NCBI GenBank assembly: GCA_965221415.1
Contig: OZ244887.1
Coordinates: 744,001-808,000 of the forward strand
Length of the DNA stretch: 64,000 nt
Direction of reading: 5' to 3'
From: UBA8337 sp965221415
Lineage (GTDB): Bacteria; Pseudomonadota; Alphaproteobacteria; RS24
The position numbers and the translations under genes were made by a program. The notes beneath the pieces were generated by a model. It saw nothing but the letters and a program-made list of their open reading frames with translations. It was not told the origin of the DNA and made no database searches. Shown piece after piece: positions 17,201 to 26,100 of this stretch (the first letter of the stretch is position 1; each line of letters begins with the position of its first letter).

Positions 17201-20200
17201 TGTCCAGCACATAAGACCACGCGCTGTTATTGTCGATGGTCACCGTGCCATAGCTAGCTGCGGCGGTAGCGGTATAATCAGAGAGCGTACGGTCGGTATC
17301 GGCAGGCGCGATAGTGCCCGCCGGGTCAAACCAAGGGCTATCTTCACGCGCTGTGAACGTGCCTGTGACATCGATTTCCAGCGTGACCGCAATATTGACC
17401 TGCTGTGTACTGCTTCCCGCGCTGTTGCTCGCCGTGATGGTGAAGTCGTAGCTCGATTTGGTGTCATAATCAGCACTTTCGTTAAGCGTCACCACGCCGT
17501 TGGTGTCAATCGAGAACGCATTGGAATCGTCGCCAGTGAGCGCATAAGTGACAGGTGTCCCCGTGGGGCTGCCAGATACTGCGGTTCTGTAGACCACCGC
17601 GCCGACATTATTGTTCTCAACTATACTAGCAGTGCCACCAGAGGTGAATACGGGTGCTTCGACCCTATCGCCAATGCCCAGTGTCACTGTCTGGGTCGTC
17701 GACCCAGCTGCATTGGTTGCGGTGATGATGAAGCTGTAGGTTGACTGGCTCTCATAATCGGCACTTTTGTTAAACGTCACCACACCATTGGCGGAGTCGA
17801 TGGAAAAATCCTTGTTGATTTTGGTATTACTTGGGTCATCGCCATCGGCAATCGACCATGTCACGACCCCGTGCGTGCTGTTAGCCTGTGCGGTATAGAC
17901 TGCGACACCTGTAGCATTGTTCTCATTAAGCTCAATTGTGGCGCTAGATGTGATGTCGATGCCTGAGGTGTCGAAGTGTGCCAAGGTAAGAGGGGCGGTG
18001 AAGCCCTCCAGCACCATGAGCGTCACATCGTCGGCAGTGCTTTCCGTGTCACCCGTGGCGTAAATCGTGGTGCTACGCGCGCCCGTTGTCCAGTTGATAT
18101 TGGCAGCGGATTTCAGCTCCGTCAGTGTCGTCACAGTGTTAGCGCCGATGTCCACGCGGATTCTGTCATTGCCGCCATCTGTTGTACCGTTATAGTCACG
18201 GTCGCCCGACACGGTACCAGAACTGAAGTCTTGCACAGTGTCTACATCACCCGTCCCACCGTTCAGATTGAGAACGAAAATGTCATTGCCTTTGCCGCCC
18301 CTAATCGTGTCAGCGCCGCCATTGCCAGCGAAAACATCATTGCCGTCATGGCCAGCAAGCGTGTCAGCCTTGGCGCCGCCAGATATTTGATGATTGCCCG
18401 AAGTCGTGGTACGGATTTCGAGATGGTCTATGCCGAGAAGATAATCAAACTCATCATCATCTAGTTCAAGAATGCCATCACCATCAAGGTCAATCCATGC
18501 TCTGATATAGTCATATCCTTCACCAGTACCAGAAGTCCAAGCGCCTTGGCCGTCCTGTTTCCATTTGACCGTGTCAGTCAAATCAAGATGAATGGCCGTA
18601 TCTTCGCTACTGGATGGATGCGCCCAACTATAAGTCGCGTCATTTGTTGCGCTACCATCGAATTTATCATTGCCGCCACCGCCGACAAGATTGGTGTAGC
18701 CTGAACCAGCGATTAAGTGGTCATCGCCTGCATCGCCACGAAGAAGTGTTGTGCGCAGTGTATTCGAACCGTCACCGCCTCTTAAGACATCATTGCCTTC
18801 GCCTGCAAATATGCTTCCAGTGCCCGTTAACTCAAGCGTATCATTTCCGCCATATCCGTAAATAACACTATGCCCAGACCCCGAAATAATTTTGTCACTT
18901 TCAGCACCGCCCCTTATATTTGAAAAATTTTGGTGTATGAAATCATATTCATCACCGTCGGCAGGTTGGCGGTCATCATCTTGGTCAGATGCCGTATAAA
19001 TCCATGCTCTGATATAGTCGTACCCGTCGCCAGTACCGAAAACCCAAGTCTCGGCTGCCGTATCATACTTCCATTTTTCCGACGCGCTCATATCCACGTC
19101 AATAATATTGCCTGCGGATTCCAGATATACGATGCTGTGCGAGCCTTGGCCTGGGTCTGTGTAAACATCATTTCCCGTACCGCCGTAAAGGTGAGTGCCA
19201 CCCATGAACCAATCATCACCTGCTTCGCCGTGAAGGGAAGAATCAGCAAGCCCACGCAACACATCGTCGCCCGACCCACCAGTAAGAGTGTTACCTCCCG
19301 TGCCGCTGTCATGCAGCGACAAATCTTTCGTGCGGTCCAAGATTGATCCATCCCCTAGAGTATGATCTGTCAACCCGTCTATTGTGATGGTGAAGCTGCG
19401 GGTGAATGTCTCGGATTCGTCGATATGCGTCATCGGGTCGTTGGCACGGGTTAGCGTGATGGTCACCGTGTCGATGAGGCTGTCATCATCGCTGTCGAGT
19501 GTGTTGAAGATGGGAAGCGCATTATCCAAATCATAAGACCATGTGCCGTCCATATCCACCGTCACCGTGCCATAGTTGGCTGTGGTCGTCGCGGTGTAAT
19601 CGGCGACCGCACGATTGGGATAGGTGAGGCTGATAGTGCCAGTCGGGTCAATCCACGGGGTATCCTCACGCGCTGTGAACGAACCAGTAATGTCGATGTC
19701 CGAGGTGATGAAATGCGCCAAGGTGAGCGGGGCGGTGAAATCCTCCAGCACCATGAGAATAACGTCGTCAGCAGTACTCTCCGTGTTTTGCGTATCGTAG
19801 ATGATGGTGTCGTTGGTTCTATTGGCAAACAAAAAATTGAGCGAAGAGTCATCGCTTCGATCGTGGCTCGTGTCACTTGTCCAACGGATGTTGGCGGCGA
19901 ATTTCAGATCCGCCAGTGTCGTCACAGTGGTATCGTCGATGTCAACGCGAATTTTATCATTGCCGCCTCTGGTTGTATTGTTGTAGGAACGAGAGCCTGA
20001 CACAGTGCCAGAGCTGAAATCGTATATGTTATCCCAATCATCCGTCCCACGGTTCAGGTCGAGAACGAAAATGTCATCGCCGCCGCCGCCAAAAAGGTAA
20101 TCTTTTCCTGCGCCGCCGTCCAGAATGTCATCGCCGTCTTCGCCAAAGATCGTGTCAGTGTCTGCGCCGCCGTCCAGAGCGTCATTGCCATCATTGCCAT

Positions 20201-22853
20201 AAAGGTAATCGTTTCCAGCCCCACCGTCTAGAACATCATTGTCATCGCCGCCAGAAAGGTAATCTGCTTCAGCACCGCCGTCTAGAACATCATCGCCGTC
20301 ATTGCCAAAAAGGTAATCTCTTCCAGCACCGCCGTCCAACACGTCATTGCCGCCATTGCCCCTAAGCGTGTCACGACCGCCATTGCCAGAGAAAATATCG
20401 TTGCCGCTGCCGCCGGTAAGACGGTCATGGCCGTCGCCGCCAGATATTTCACTGCCAGACGAAGTGGTCGTGATAGAAAGCTTATCGACACCACGAAGAT
20501 AATCATATTCATCTGTCTGTGGGTCGTCGTTATCAGTATCAAGGTCAATCCATGCCCTGATATAGTCATATCCTTCACCAGTGCCAGATTCCCAGCGGCC
20601 TTGTTCTATTTGTTTCCATTTGGTGGCATCATTCATGTCAAGATGAATGGCAGCATCACTGCTTCTGGCTGTTTGTGCCCAATTATAAATCGAGTAACCT
20701 TTTGGATTACCATCGCGTGCGCTACCATCGAGTCTATCATTGCCGTCGCCGCCGTAAAACGTTGTGATACCTGAACTGGCTATTAAGGCATCATCGCCGT
20801 CGCCGCCGTGAAGACGAGAAATATAGCTTGTACCCTCTAACACATCATCGCCAGACCCGCCGGTAAGTTCATTAATGCGCGCGCTATTGCCATGTAGCGA
20901 CACACCTTCCATCGCCTCGCTCTCATCCAGTGTTGATTCATCGTCATCCAGATAAATATCCGTCAGTCCATCTATTGTGATGTTGAAGCTGCGGGTGAGG
21001 GTTTCGGATTCGTCGATGTCTGTCAGCGGGTCGTTGGCACGGATTAGTTTGACTTCCACCGTGTCGATGAGGTGGTGCTGGGTGTTGACCATGTCGAATT
21101 TTTCGTGCGAATTGTCCAACTCATAAGACCATGTGCCGTCCATATCCACTGTCAGCCAGCCATGTTCTGTCGAGATTACAGTGGCATCTGCTTCGACGAC
21201 CGTGCCTGTATCGGCCGTGGTGATAATGGTCAGCTCGTACTCGCCAGTGCGCGCTTGGTCGGCGAGGGTGATATGGCCAGTCGGGTCAAGCCAATCGCTG
21301 TCTTCACGCGTCATCAACGTGCTAGCAGTAGCACCGATATCGATGGCCGAGGCTACCGTAATGGTGATTTCCTGTGTGGCGGTGCCGCCATCGCTGTCGG
21401 TTATATCAACGTCAAATGTGTCCGTGCCAGTAAATCCATTATTGGGGGTGTAGGTCAATACACCTGCCTCGCTGATGACATACGACCCATTGTCGGTGGT
21501 GTCCGCTGCGGCGACAAAGTCAAGGGGGTCGTCCTGCTCGTCGAGACCAAGAACGCTGCTTGATATATCAATAGCGGTGCCCTCATAGATTGTGGACTCG
21601 ATGGGGGCGTCGTTAGCCCGCACCAAATCATTCACCTTGACGGTGATGTTCGCGGTGTCGCCTGTGCTGCTGGTCAGGGTCAGCTGATAGCTGCCAGCAC
21701 TGACTTCTTCTTCTATCTCTGATTTGATGACTAGAAAGCCGTCCCCATTGACAATGAAGTTTGTTGACGGTTCCCCATCTGCATCGGTAACGGAATACGT
21801 TGCCTCCTCAGATCTGGCAAAGTTCACCTTGCCGAGCGTTGCGTTAGCGATTGCCTGGTCGTGTTGGATGATTGCCTGTTCACCGTCCATCAGCGTGTCG
21901 AGAATGGTGATGTCGAGATCTATTGATTCGCCGGCCATAAAGCTTTGCTGGTCGCTGCCTATGGTGCTGCTGGTGGAGATGGTGAGAGATACATCTGGCT
22001 CTTCAACATCAAGCGTTCTGCCAGCCAAAAGGCGGACGACATGTTCGTCATTCCCGACCCCCGTGTTGAAGTTTATCTGGAAGTAATCTTTATGGATACC
22101 ATCTAACCGAATGGATCTGATGCTGGTTGTGGACATAGTGTCGTCTGGGTCTGACCAGTCAAAGCGGGCAACAATCGAGTCTGTGTTTTCATAGGCCACA
22201 GCTGGCTCGGAGAGGAGGGTGAGGCTCGGCTTCTCATCTACATTGTTGACGGCCATGGTCACATCCTGTGCGAAGCCCTCGTCATCGCTGCCTGTCGCGA
22301 TGACAGTAAAGGTGTAGCTTGATTGGTCTTCAAAATTGGCTCTTCCGGTAAACGTCACCACGCCAGTGCTAGCATCAATGGTAAAATACTGACTTTCGTC
22401 GCCGTCGGCAATCGACCATGTAACGGATTCTTCCGTAGAGGTCGCGGTATAGACACCGACGATATCTTCAGCATTGTTCTCGTCAATGTCCATAGCCGTA
22501 GTGGCTGAATTGATGGGCGGGCCGTCGTCAGTCACCGCCACGTGGAAGGGGTGCTCTTTTATTATTAGGGCACTGCCATCGCTCGGGGTAAAGGTGATTA
22601 CGACAGTGAGCGCGATGGGGTCGTTTCCGTCTTCAAAATTGGGAGCGCGGCTGCGGCTATAGTTCAGCATGCCAGTCGAACTATCGATGCTGAAGGTTCT
22701 GTTACTGTCGTATTTTGTTGCAAAGGAGAGGGTGCCCATATGAACGGCCGCGTCGAAGGGAACACCGTCAATCAGTACCTCAAACGTCGTGACGTGTCTG
22801 GTGTTTTCAACGACCTCATAAGTATCTTGTTCATTGGCTATGGTAAGTCTCAT
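14220..22853 (-). CDS. giant RTX/VCBS/cadherin-like surface protein C, 2,877 aa
   Basis: Starts at ATG 22853 (MRLTIANEQDTYEV) behind GAGGAGATAAGCC. Approximate order: N-domain 1-110, cadherin-like 115-420, Ig-like domain 420-510, VCBS 514-640, RTX 661-930, terminal-type unit 931-1044, VCBS 1050, RTX 1165, terminal-type unit ending near 1628, two cadherin-like repeats 1634-1821, VCBS 1824-1938, RTX 1938-2170, terminal-type unit ending near 2281, VCBS 2296, RTX 2411 onward, and a final unit ending LTIANFDIV. It has four VCBS-RTX-terminal modules, the most among the complete genes, and six EF-hand-like inserts. No signal peptide or membrane segment is present. By family it should be secreted by a type I system and fold on binding calcium outside the cell; adhesion is inferred. 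Its first RTX module is almost identical in DNA to that of gene B. Confidence 0.92.
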   Translation of the reverse strand: MRLTIANEQDTYEVVENTRHVTTFEVLIDGVPFDAAVHMGTLSFATKYDSNRTFSIDSSTGMLNYSRSRAPNFEDGNDPIALTVVITFTPSDGSALIIKEHPFHVAVTDDGPPINSATTAMDIDENNAEDIVGVYTATSTEESVTWSIADGDESQYFTIDASTGVVTFTGRANFEDQSSYTFTVIATGSDDEGFAQDVTMAVNNVDEKPSLTLLSEPAVAYENTDSIVARFDWSDPDDTMSTTSIRSIRLDGIHKDYFQINFNTGVGNDEHVVRLLAGRTLDVEEPDVSLTISTSSTIGSDQQSFMAGESIDLDITILDTLMDGEQAIIQHDQAIANATLGKVNFARSEEATYSVTDADGEPSTNFIVNGDGFLVIKSEIEEEVSAGSYQLTLTSSTGDTANITVKVNDLVRANDAPIESTIYEGTAIDISSSVLGLDEQDDPLDFVAAADTTDNGSYVISEAGVLTYTPNNGFTGTDTFDVDITDSDGGTATQEITITVASAIDIGATASTLMTREDSDWLDPTGHITLADQARTGEYELTIITTADTGTVVEADATVISTEHGWLTVDMDGTWSYELDNSHEKFDMVNTQHHLIDTVEVKLIRANDPLTDIDESETLTRSFNITIDGLTDIYLDDDESTLDESEAMEGVSLHGNSARINELTGGSGDDVLEGTSYISRLHGGDGDDALIASSGITTFYGGDGNDRLDGSARDGNPKGYSIYNWAQTARSSDAAIHLDMNDATKWKQIEQGRWESGTGEGYDYIRAWIDLDTDNDDPQTDEYDYLRGVDKLSITTTSSGSEISGGDGHDRLTGGSGNDIFSGNGGRDTLRGNGGNDVLDGGAGRDYLFGNDGDDVLDGGAEADYLSGGDDNDVLDGGAGNDYLYGNDGNDALDGGADTDTIFGEDGDDILDGGAGKDYLFGGGGDDIFVLDLNRGTDDWDNIYDFSSGTVSGSRSYNNTTRGGNDKIRVDIDDTTVTTLADLKFAANIRWTSDTSHDRSDDSSLNFLFANRTNDTIIYDTQNTESTADDVILMVLEDFTAPLTLAHFITSDIDITGSFTAREDTPWIDPTGTISLTYPNRAVADYTATTTANYGTVTVDMDGTWSYDLDNALPIFNTLDSDDDSLIDTVTITLTRANDPMTHIDESETFTRSFTITIDGLTDHTLGDGSILDRTKDLSLHDSGTGGNTLTGGSGDDVLRGLADSSLHGEAGDDWFMGGTHLYGGTGNDVYTDPGQGSHSIVYLESAGNIIDVDMSASEKWKYDTAAETWVFGTGDGYDYIRAWIYTASDQDDDRQPADGDEYDFIHQNFSNIRGGAESDKIISGSGHSVIYGYGGNDTLELTGTGSIFAGEGNDVLRGGDGSNTLRTTLLRGDAGDDHLIAGSGYTNLVGGGGNDKFDGSATNDATYSWAHPSSSEDTAIHLDLTDTVKWKQDGQGAWTSGTGEGYDYIRAWIDLDGDGILELDDDEFDYLLGIDHLEIRTTTSGNHQISGGAKADTLAGHDGNDVFAGNGGADTIRGGKGNDIFVLNLNGGTGDVDTVQDFSSGTVSGDRDYNGTTDGGNDRIRVDIGANTVTTLTELKSAANINWTTGARSTTIYATGDTESTADDVTLMVLEGFTAPLTLAHFDTSGIDITSSATIELNENNATGVAVYTAQANSTHGVVTWSIADGDDPSNTKINKDFSIDSANGVVTFNKSADYESQSTYSFIITATNAAGSTTQTVTLGIGDRVEAPVFTSGGTASIVENNNVGAVVYRTAVSGSPTGTPVTYALTGDDSNAFSIDTNGVVTLNESADYDTKSSYDFTITASNSAGSSTQQVNIAVTLEIDVTGTFTAREDSPWFDPAGTIAPADTDRTLSDYTATAAASYGTVTIDNNSAWSYVLDNTNATVEALNSGRTLTDTVTVTLTRADDLSTTGIDESETFTRSFDITIDGLTDYYLADDATTLDKSRETDDVSLHDNSRGWDTLTGGSGDDVLHGNRDSVLHGGAGDDVLIGGSGITALRGEGGNDVLDGSAGYTTYQWVRQDATEDMAFHLDMKDTTKWKQDNQGVWTSGKGEDFTYIRAWTDLDGDNRATEADEFDYLLGINRLYVLTTSADNEISGGDINDYLQGADGNDIFYGNGGNDKLYGGGGNDVLDGGAGSDILYGGTDNDVLDGGAGRDSLYGEGGDDIFVLNLSGGVDDLDTVRDFSFGTVSGDSDYNGTTNGGNDKIRVDIGASYAGTLAGLKFAANIDWTTTTNRSGDSANDTIIYNTLGTEDISDDIELMVLEDYTALLTLEHFDIVTTAPPLVIDVTGSLTAREDSPWRDPAGTITLTNRVLSDYTVTATTSNSYGTVTINTDGAWSYRLSNTLRAVEALDSGGTLTDTVAVTLTSGDEILTHSFTITIDGLTDYYLVDDATTLDKSRETDDLSLHSIDGSYSARNSVSGGSGNDVLHGANYSILYGGAGDDWLIAGSSSDRLYGGAGNDVYMRGQHGGSAIYLESAGSNIEVDMSSSEKWKYDRTTETWTSGTGDEYEYIRAWIYTESDQDGDDRQPDKDDEFDFIHQSFSYIRGGDGKDKITSGHEYSVIYGYGGNDTLEIKGSGHLFGDAGNDVLIAGTGSTHLYGGHGNDKFDGSASSSATYRWSQGTRSEDVAFHLDMNDEVKWKQDDQGVWTSGKTPDFTYIRAWIDLDGDGIVEQDDEFDYLLSIETLSISISSGNNEISGGNGNDWLSRINGYGNDVFYGGAGEDYLGGWRGNDVLNGGAGEDELWGGRGNDIFVLNLNGTANDIDTVKDFSSGTVSGTYNGTTRGGDDKIRVDTADGDETTLEALKSAANIRWTNTTNHSEHDTGYYNDSDIYDTIIYNTRDTVDTSDDIELMVLEDYTALLTIANFDIV

Positions 22854-22943
22854 GGCTTATCTCCTCGTTTCAGCCTTTCAATCTATGCACAATGGAAATA
22901 GCGACACAACAAACCCAAGGTTGAATCAAAAATCAAATTCCCC
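22854..22943 (-). promoter_or_regulatory. conserved leader and ribosome-binding site of gene C
   Basis: Shares long identical stretches with the leaders of B and D (plus-strand landmarks CACAATGGAAATAGCGACAC and AAGGTTGAATCAAAAAT). It has GAGGAGATAAGCC before the ATG. The AGACT/AGTCT inverted repeat seen before B is degraded here. It joins directly to the tRNA-Arg pseudogene. Confidence 0.5.
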
Positions 22944-23020
22944 TATCCCGTAGCGCAACTGGATAGAGTGCGAGACTTCTAATCTTGAGGGTGCAGGTTC
23001 AAGCCCTGCCGGGGCCACCA
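22944..23020 (+). pseudogene. tRNA-Arg(UCU) pseudogene, copy 2
   Basis: Better preserved than the copy at 14048. It keeps TA at positions 8-9, a D-loop AACTGGATA, anticodon stem CGAGA/TCTTG around CTTCTAA (anticodon TCT), T-arm GCAGG-TTCAAGC-CCTGC and terminal CCA. The D-stem (GCGC/GAGT) is weak. Two of the seven acceptor pairs fail and one is a wobble (TATCCCG against CGGGGCC). A functional tRNA is unlikely. Confidence 0.8.
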
Positions 23021-23037
23021 GATGCGCGTATGCGCAC

Positions 23038-23066
23038 AAAAAGAAAACGGCTCGAAAGCTGCTTTC
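23038..23066 (-). terminator. partly degraded terminator after gene D
   Basis: Homologous to the terminators after B and C, but the stem now has one mismatch and one G-T pair (GAAAGCAGCT / AGCCGTTTTC). The TTCG loop and the following T-run on the minus strand are kept. Probably still functional but weaker. Confidence 0.7.
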
Positions 23067-23115
23067 TCCAATTCAAGCTGCAATTAGAAGCTAAACACCA
23101 AAACTAAACCCCAAG

Positions 23116-26100
23116 CTACACGATGTCGAAATGCGCTATGGTGAGGTCGGTGTCGAAATCCTGCAGTATCATGAGTACGATGTCGTCGGAGGTACTCTCC
23201 GTGCCTTGCGTCGCATAGATGACGGTGTCGTCGATGGTTCCGTCATTTTTATATCCACGGTGGTCCGTGCTAGTTATCCAGCGGATGTTGGCGACGGTTC
23301 TCAATGCCTCCAGTGTCGTTTCATTGCCATTGTCGGTGTCCACGCGGATTTTGTCATCGCCACCATCGGTTGTACCATTATAGGATTCATTGCCTGACAC
23401 GGTGCCAGAGCTGAAATCTTCCACATGGTCCTCAGCACCCGTCTCACCGTTCAGATTGAGAACGAAAATATCATTGCCTTCGCCGCCAATAAGGTCATTC
23501 CAGCCAGCCCCGCCGTCTAGCACATCATTGCCTTCACCGCCATAAAGCCTGTCATTGCCGCCTTCACCGCCATAAAGCCTGTCATTGCCGCCTTTACCCC
23601 ACAAAAAGTCAACGCCGTCTGTGCCTGATATTTCATCATTGCCCGCAGTGGCATAGACATAAAGACGATTGATACCGAGAAGATAGTCAAACTCATCTGC
23701 CTGCGTAGCTTCGTTATCCTTATCAAGGTCAACCCACGCCCGAATATACGTAAAGTCTTCACCTTTCCCAGAAGTCCAAACACCTTGGTCGTTCTGCTTC
23801 CATTTGACTTCGTCATCCATGTCAAGACGAAGGGGGGTATCTTCGGTGTTGAGTGAATTGTCCCGACGATAAGTCGTGTCACCTGCGCTCCCATCGAATA
23901 TATCATTGCCGTTACCGCCGTTAAGCGACGTGCGCCCAGTACCTGCTATTAAGACATCATCGCCATCACCGCCAGATATAGTTCCATTCCCTTTTAACTC
24001 AAGCCTGTCATTTCCATCATTTCCACGAATAGAAGCATATATAGAATCGGACTCTACAATAATTTTGTCATTGCCAGTGCCGCCCACTATTCTGGAAAAA
24101 TCCTGATGTATGAAATCAAACTCATCATCTTGGTCACGTACGAGGTCATCAGCCGTATGAATCCATGCTCTGATATATTCATATCCATTGCCAGTCTCAG
24201 TGTCAGTAACAGTAATAGAAACCCAAGTTTCGGTTGCCCTATCATACTTCCATTTTTCTGACGAACTCATATCCACGTCAATATTCTTGCTTGCAGATTC
24301 CAGATATATGTAAGTATCTCTATCTGGGTTCGTGTAAACATCATTTCCCGCACCACCGTAAAGATGATTGCTTCTGGCTCCCGCAATCAACCAATCGTCA
24401 CCTGCGCCGCCGTAAAGGCGAGAATAATAATTCCCGCCGTGCAGCACATCGTCTCCAGACCCACCGTACAGGGTGCTCTGTTGTGTGCTGCTGCCATGCA
24501 GCGACAAATCGTCCGTTGAACGGGTGTGACGCAGTCCTCCTGTTTCCTGAGTATAATCCGTCAGCCCATCGATTGTGATATCGAAGCTGTGGGTGAGGGT
24601 TTCGTCGCCAGAGGTCAGCGTGATGGTCACCGTGTCGGTGAGGCTACCCAATGCGCCATCTGTATCGTCATCATCGCCATCGAGTGCCTCGACAGCGGCG
24701 TGTTCATTGTCCAATTCATAAGACCACGCACCGTCATCACCAATGACCACCGTGCCATAGCTAGCTGTGGCCGTGGCGGTGTAATCAGAGAGCGTACGGT
24801 TGGTGTCAGCCATGCTGATAATGCCAGCTGGGTCACGCCACGGGCTGTCCTCACGTGCTGTGAACGAACCAGTGATATCGATGGCCGAGGTATTGATGAC
24901 AGGGGGCGCGGTGACTGGCGGTGTAGGGGTCGACACGAGGTCGAAATGCGCCAAGGTGAGGGGGGCGTTGAAATCCTCCAGTACCATGAGGGTGGTGTCG
25001 TCGGAGGTGTCCACCGTATCCTGCGTGGCATAGATGATGGTGTCGTTAATGTATCTGCTATGAGCAGGGCGATTCGTGTACCCGTACTCATTTGTGTTAT
25101 TTGTCCAGCGGATGTTGGCGGTGGATTTCAGTTCCGCCAGTGTCGTCACAGTATTATCGCCGATGTCCACGCGAATTTTATCATTATTGTGTGCGCTGGC
25201 GCTAAAATCCTTCACAGTGTCTATATCATTTGCCGTGCCGTTCAGATTGAGAACGAAAATATCATCGCCTGCGCCGCCCGTGAGAAAATCCTTTCCAGCA
25301 CCGCCAGCTAGCACGTCATTGCCGCCGCCGCCAGAAAGGTAATCCCTTCCAGCGCGACCGTACAGCACGTCATTGTCGTCGCCGCCATAAAGCCAATCAT
25401 TGTCAGTCCCGCCGTCCAGCACGTCATTGTCGTCGCCGCCATAAAGCCAATCATTGTCAGTCCCGCCGTCCAGCATGTCATTGCCATCATTGCCGTAAAG
25501 GTTATCGTGTCCAGCCCCGCCACTCAGCACGTCATTGCCGTCGCCGCTGGTAAGACGGTCATTGCCCCCACCGCCAGATATTTCATTATTGCCCGAACGG
25601 GCATTGATATGAATATGATCGATACCTAGAAGATAATCAAACTCATCATCTTCTAGGTTAAGCTCGCCATCACCATCAAGGTCAATCCATGCTCGGACAT
25701 AAGTAAAGTCTGGATCATCTGAACTTTTCCCAGAAGTCCAGACGCCTTGGTCGTCCTGCTTCCATTTGACATTGTCATTCAGGTCAAGATGAAAGGCGCC
25801 ACCTGACCCCATAACATAAGTCGCCTCACCTGCCCTACCATCAAATATATCATTGCCAGCACCGCCGAAAAAGGTTGCGCCTCCAGAGCCAGCTATTAAG
25901 ATATCATTGTCGCCCTCGCCCTTAAGCGTTGTTTTTTCCGCCCCGCCTATTAAGACATCATCGCCACTACCCCCAGATATACTTGCACGCCCCTTTGTCT
26001 CGAGCCTATCATTTCCGCCATATCCGAAAATAAAACTATGCCCAGCCCCAGTAATAATGTTGTCATTGCCGTTTGCGCCCCTTAGGCTTACAAATCCCTG

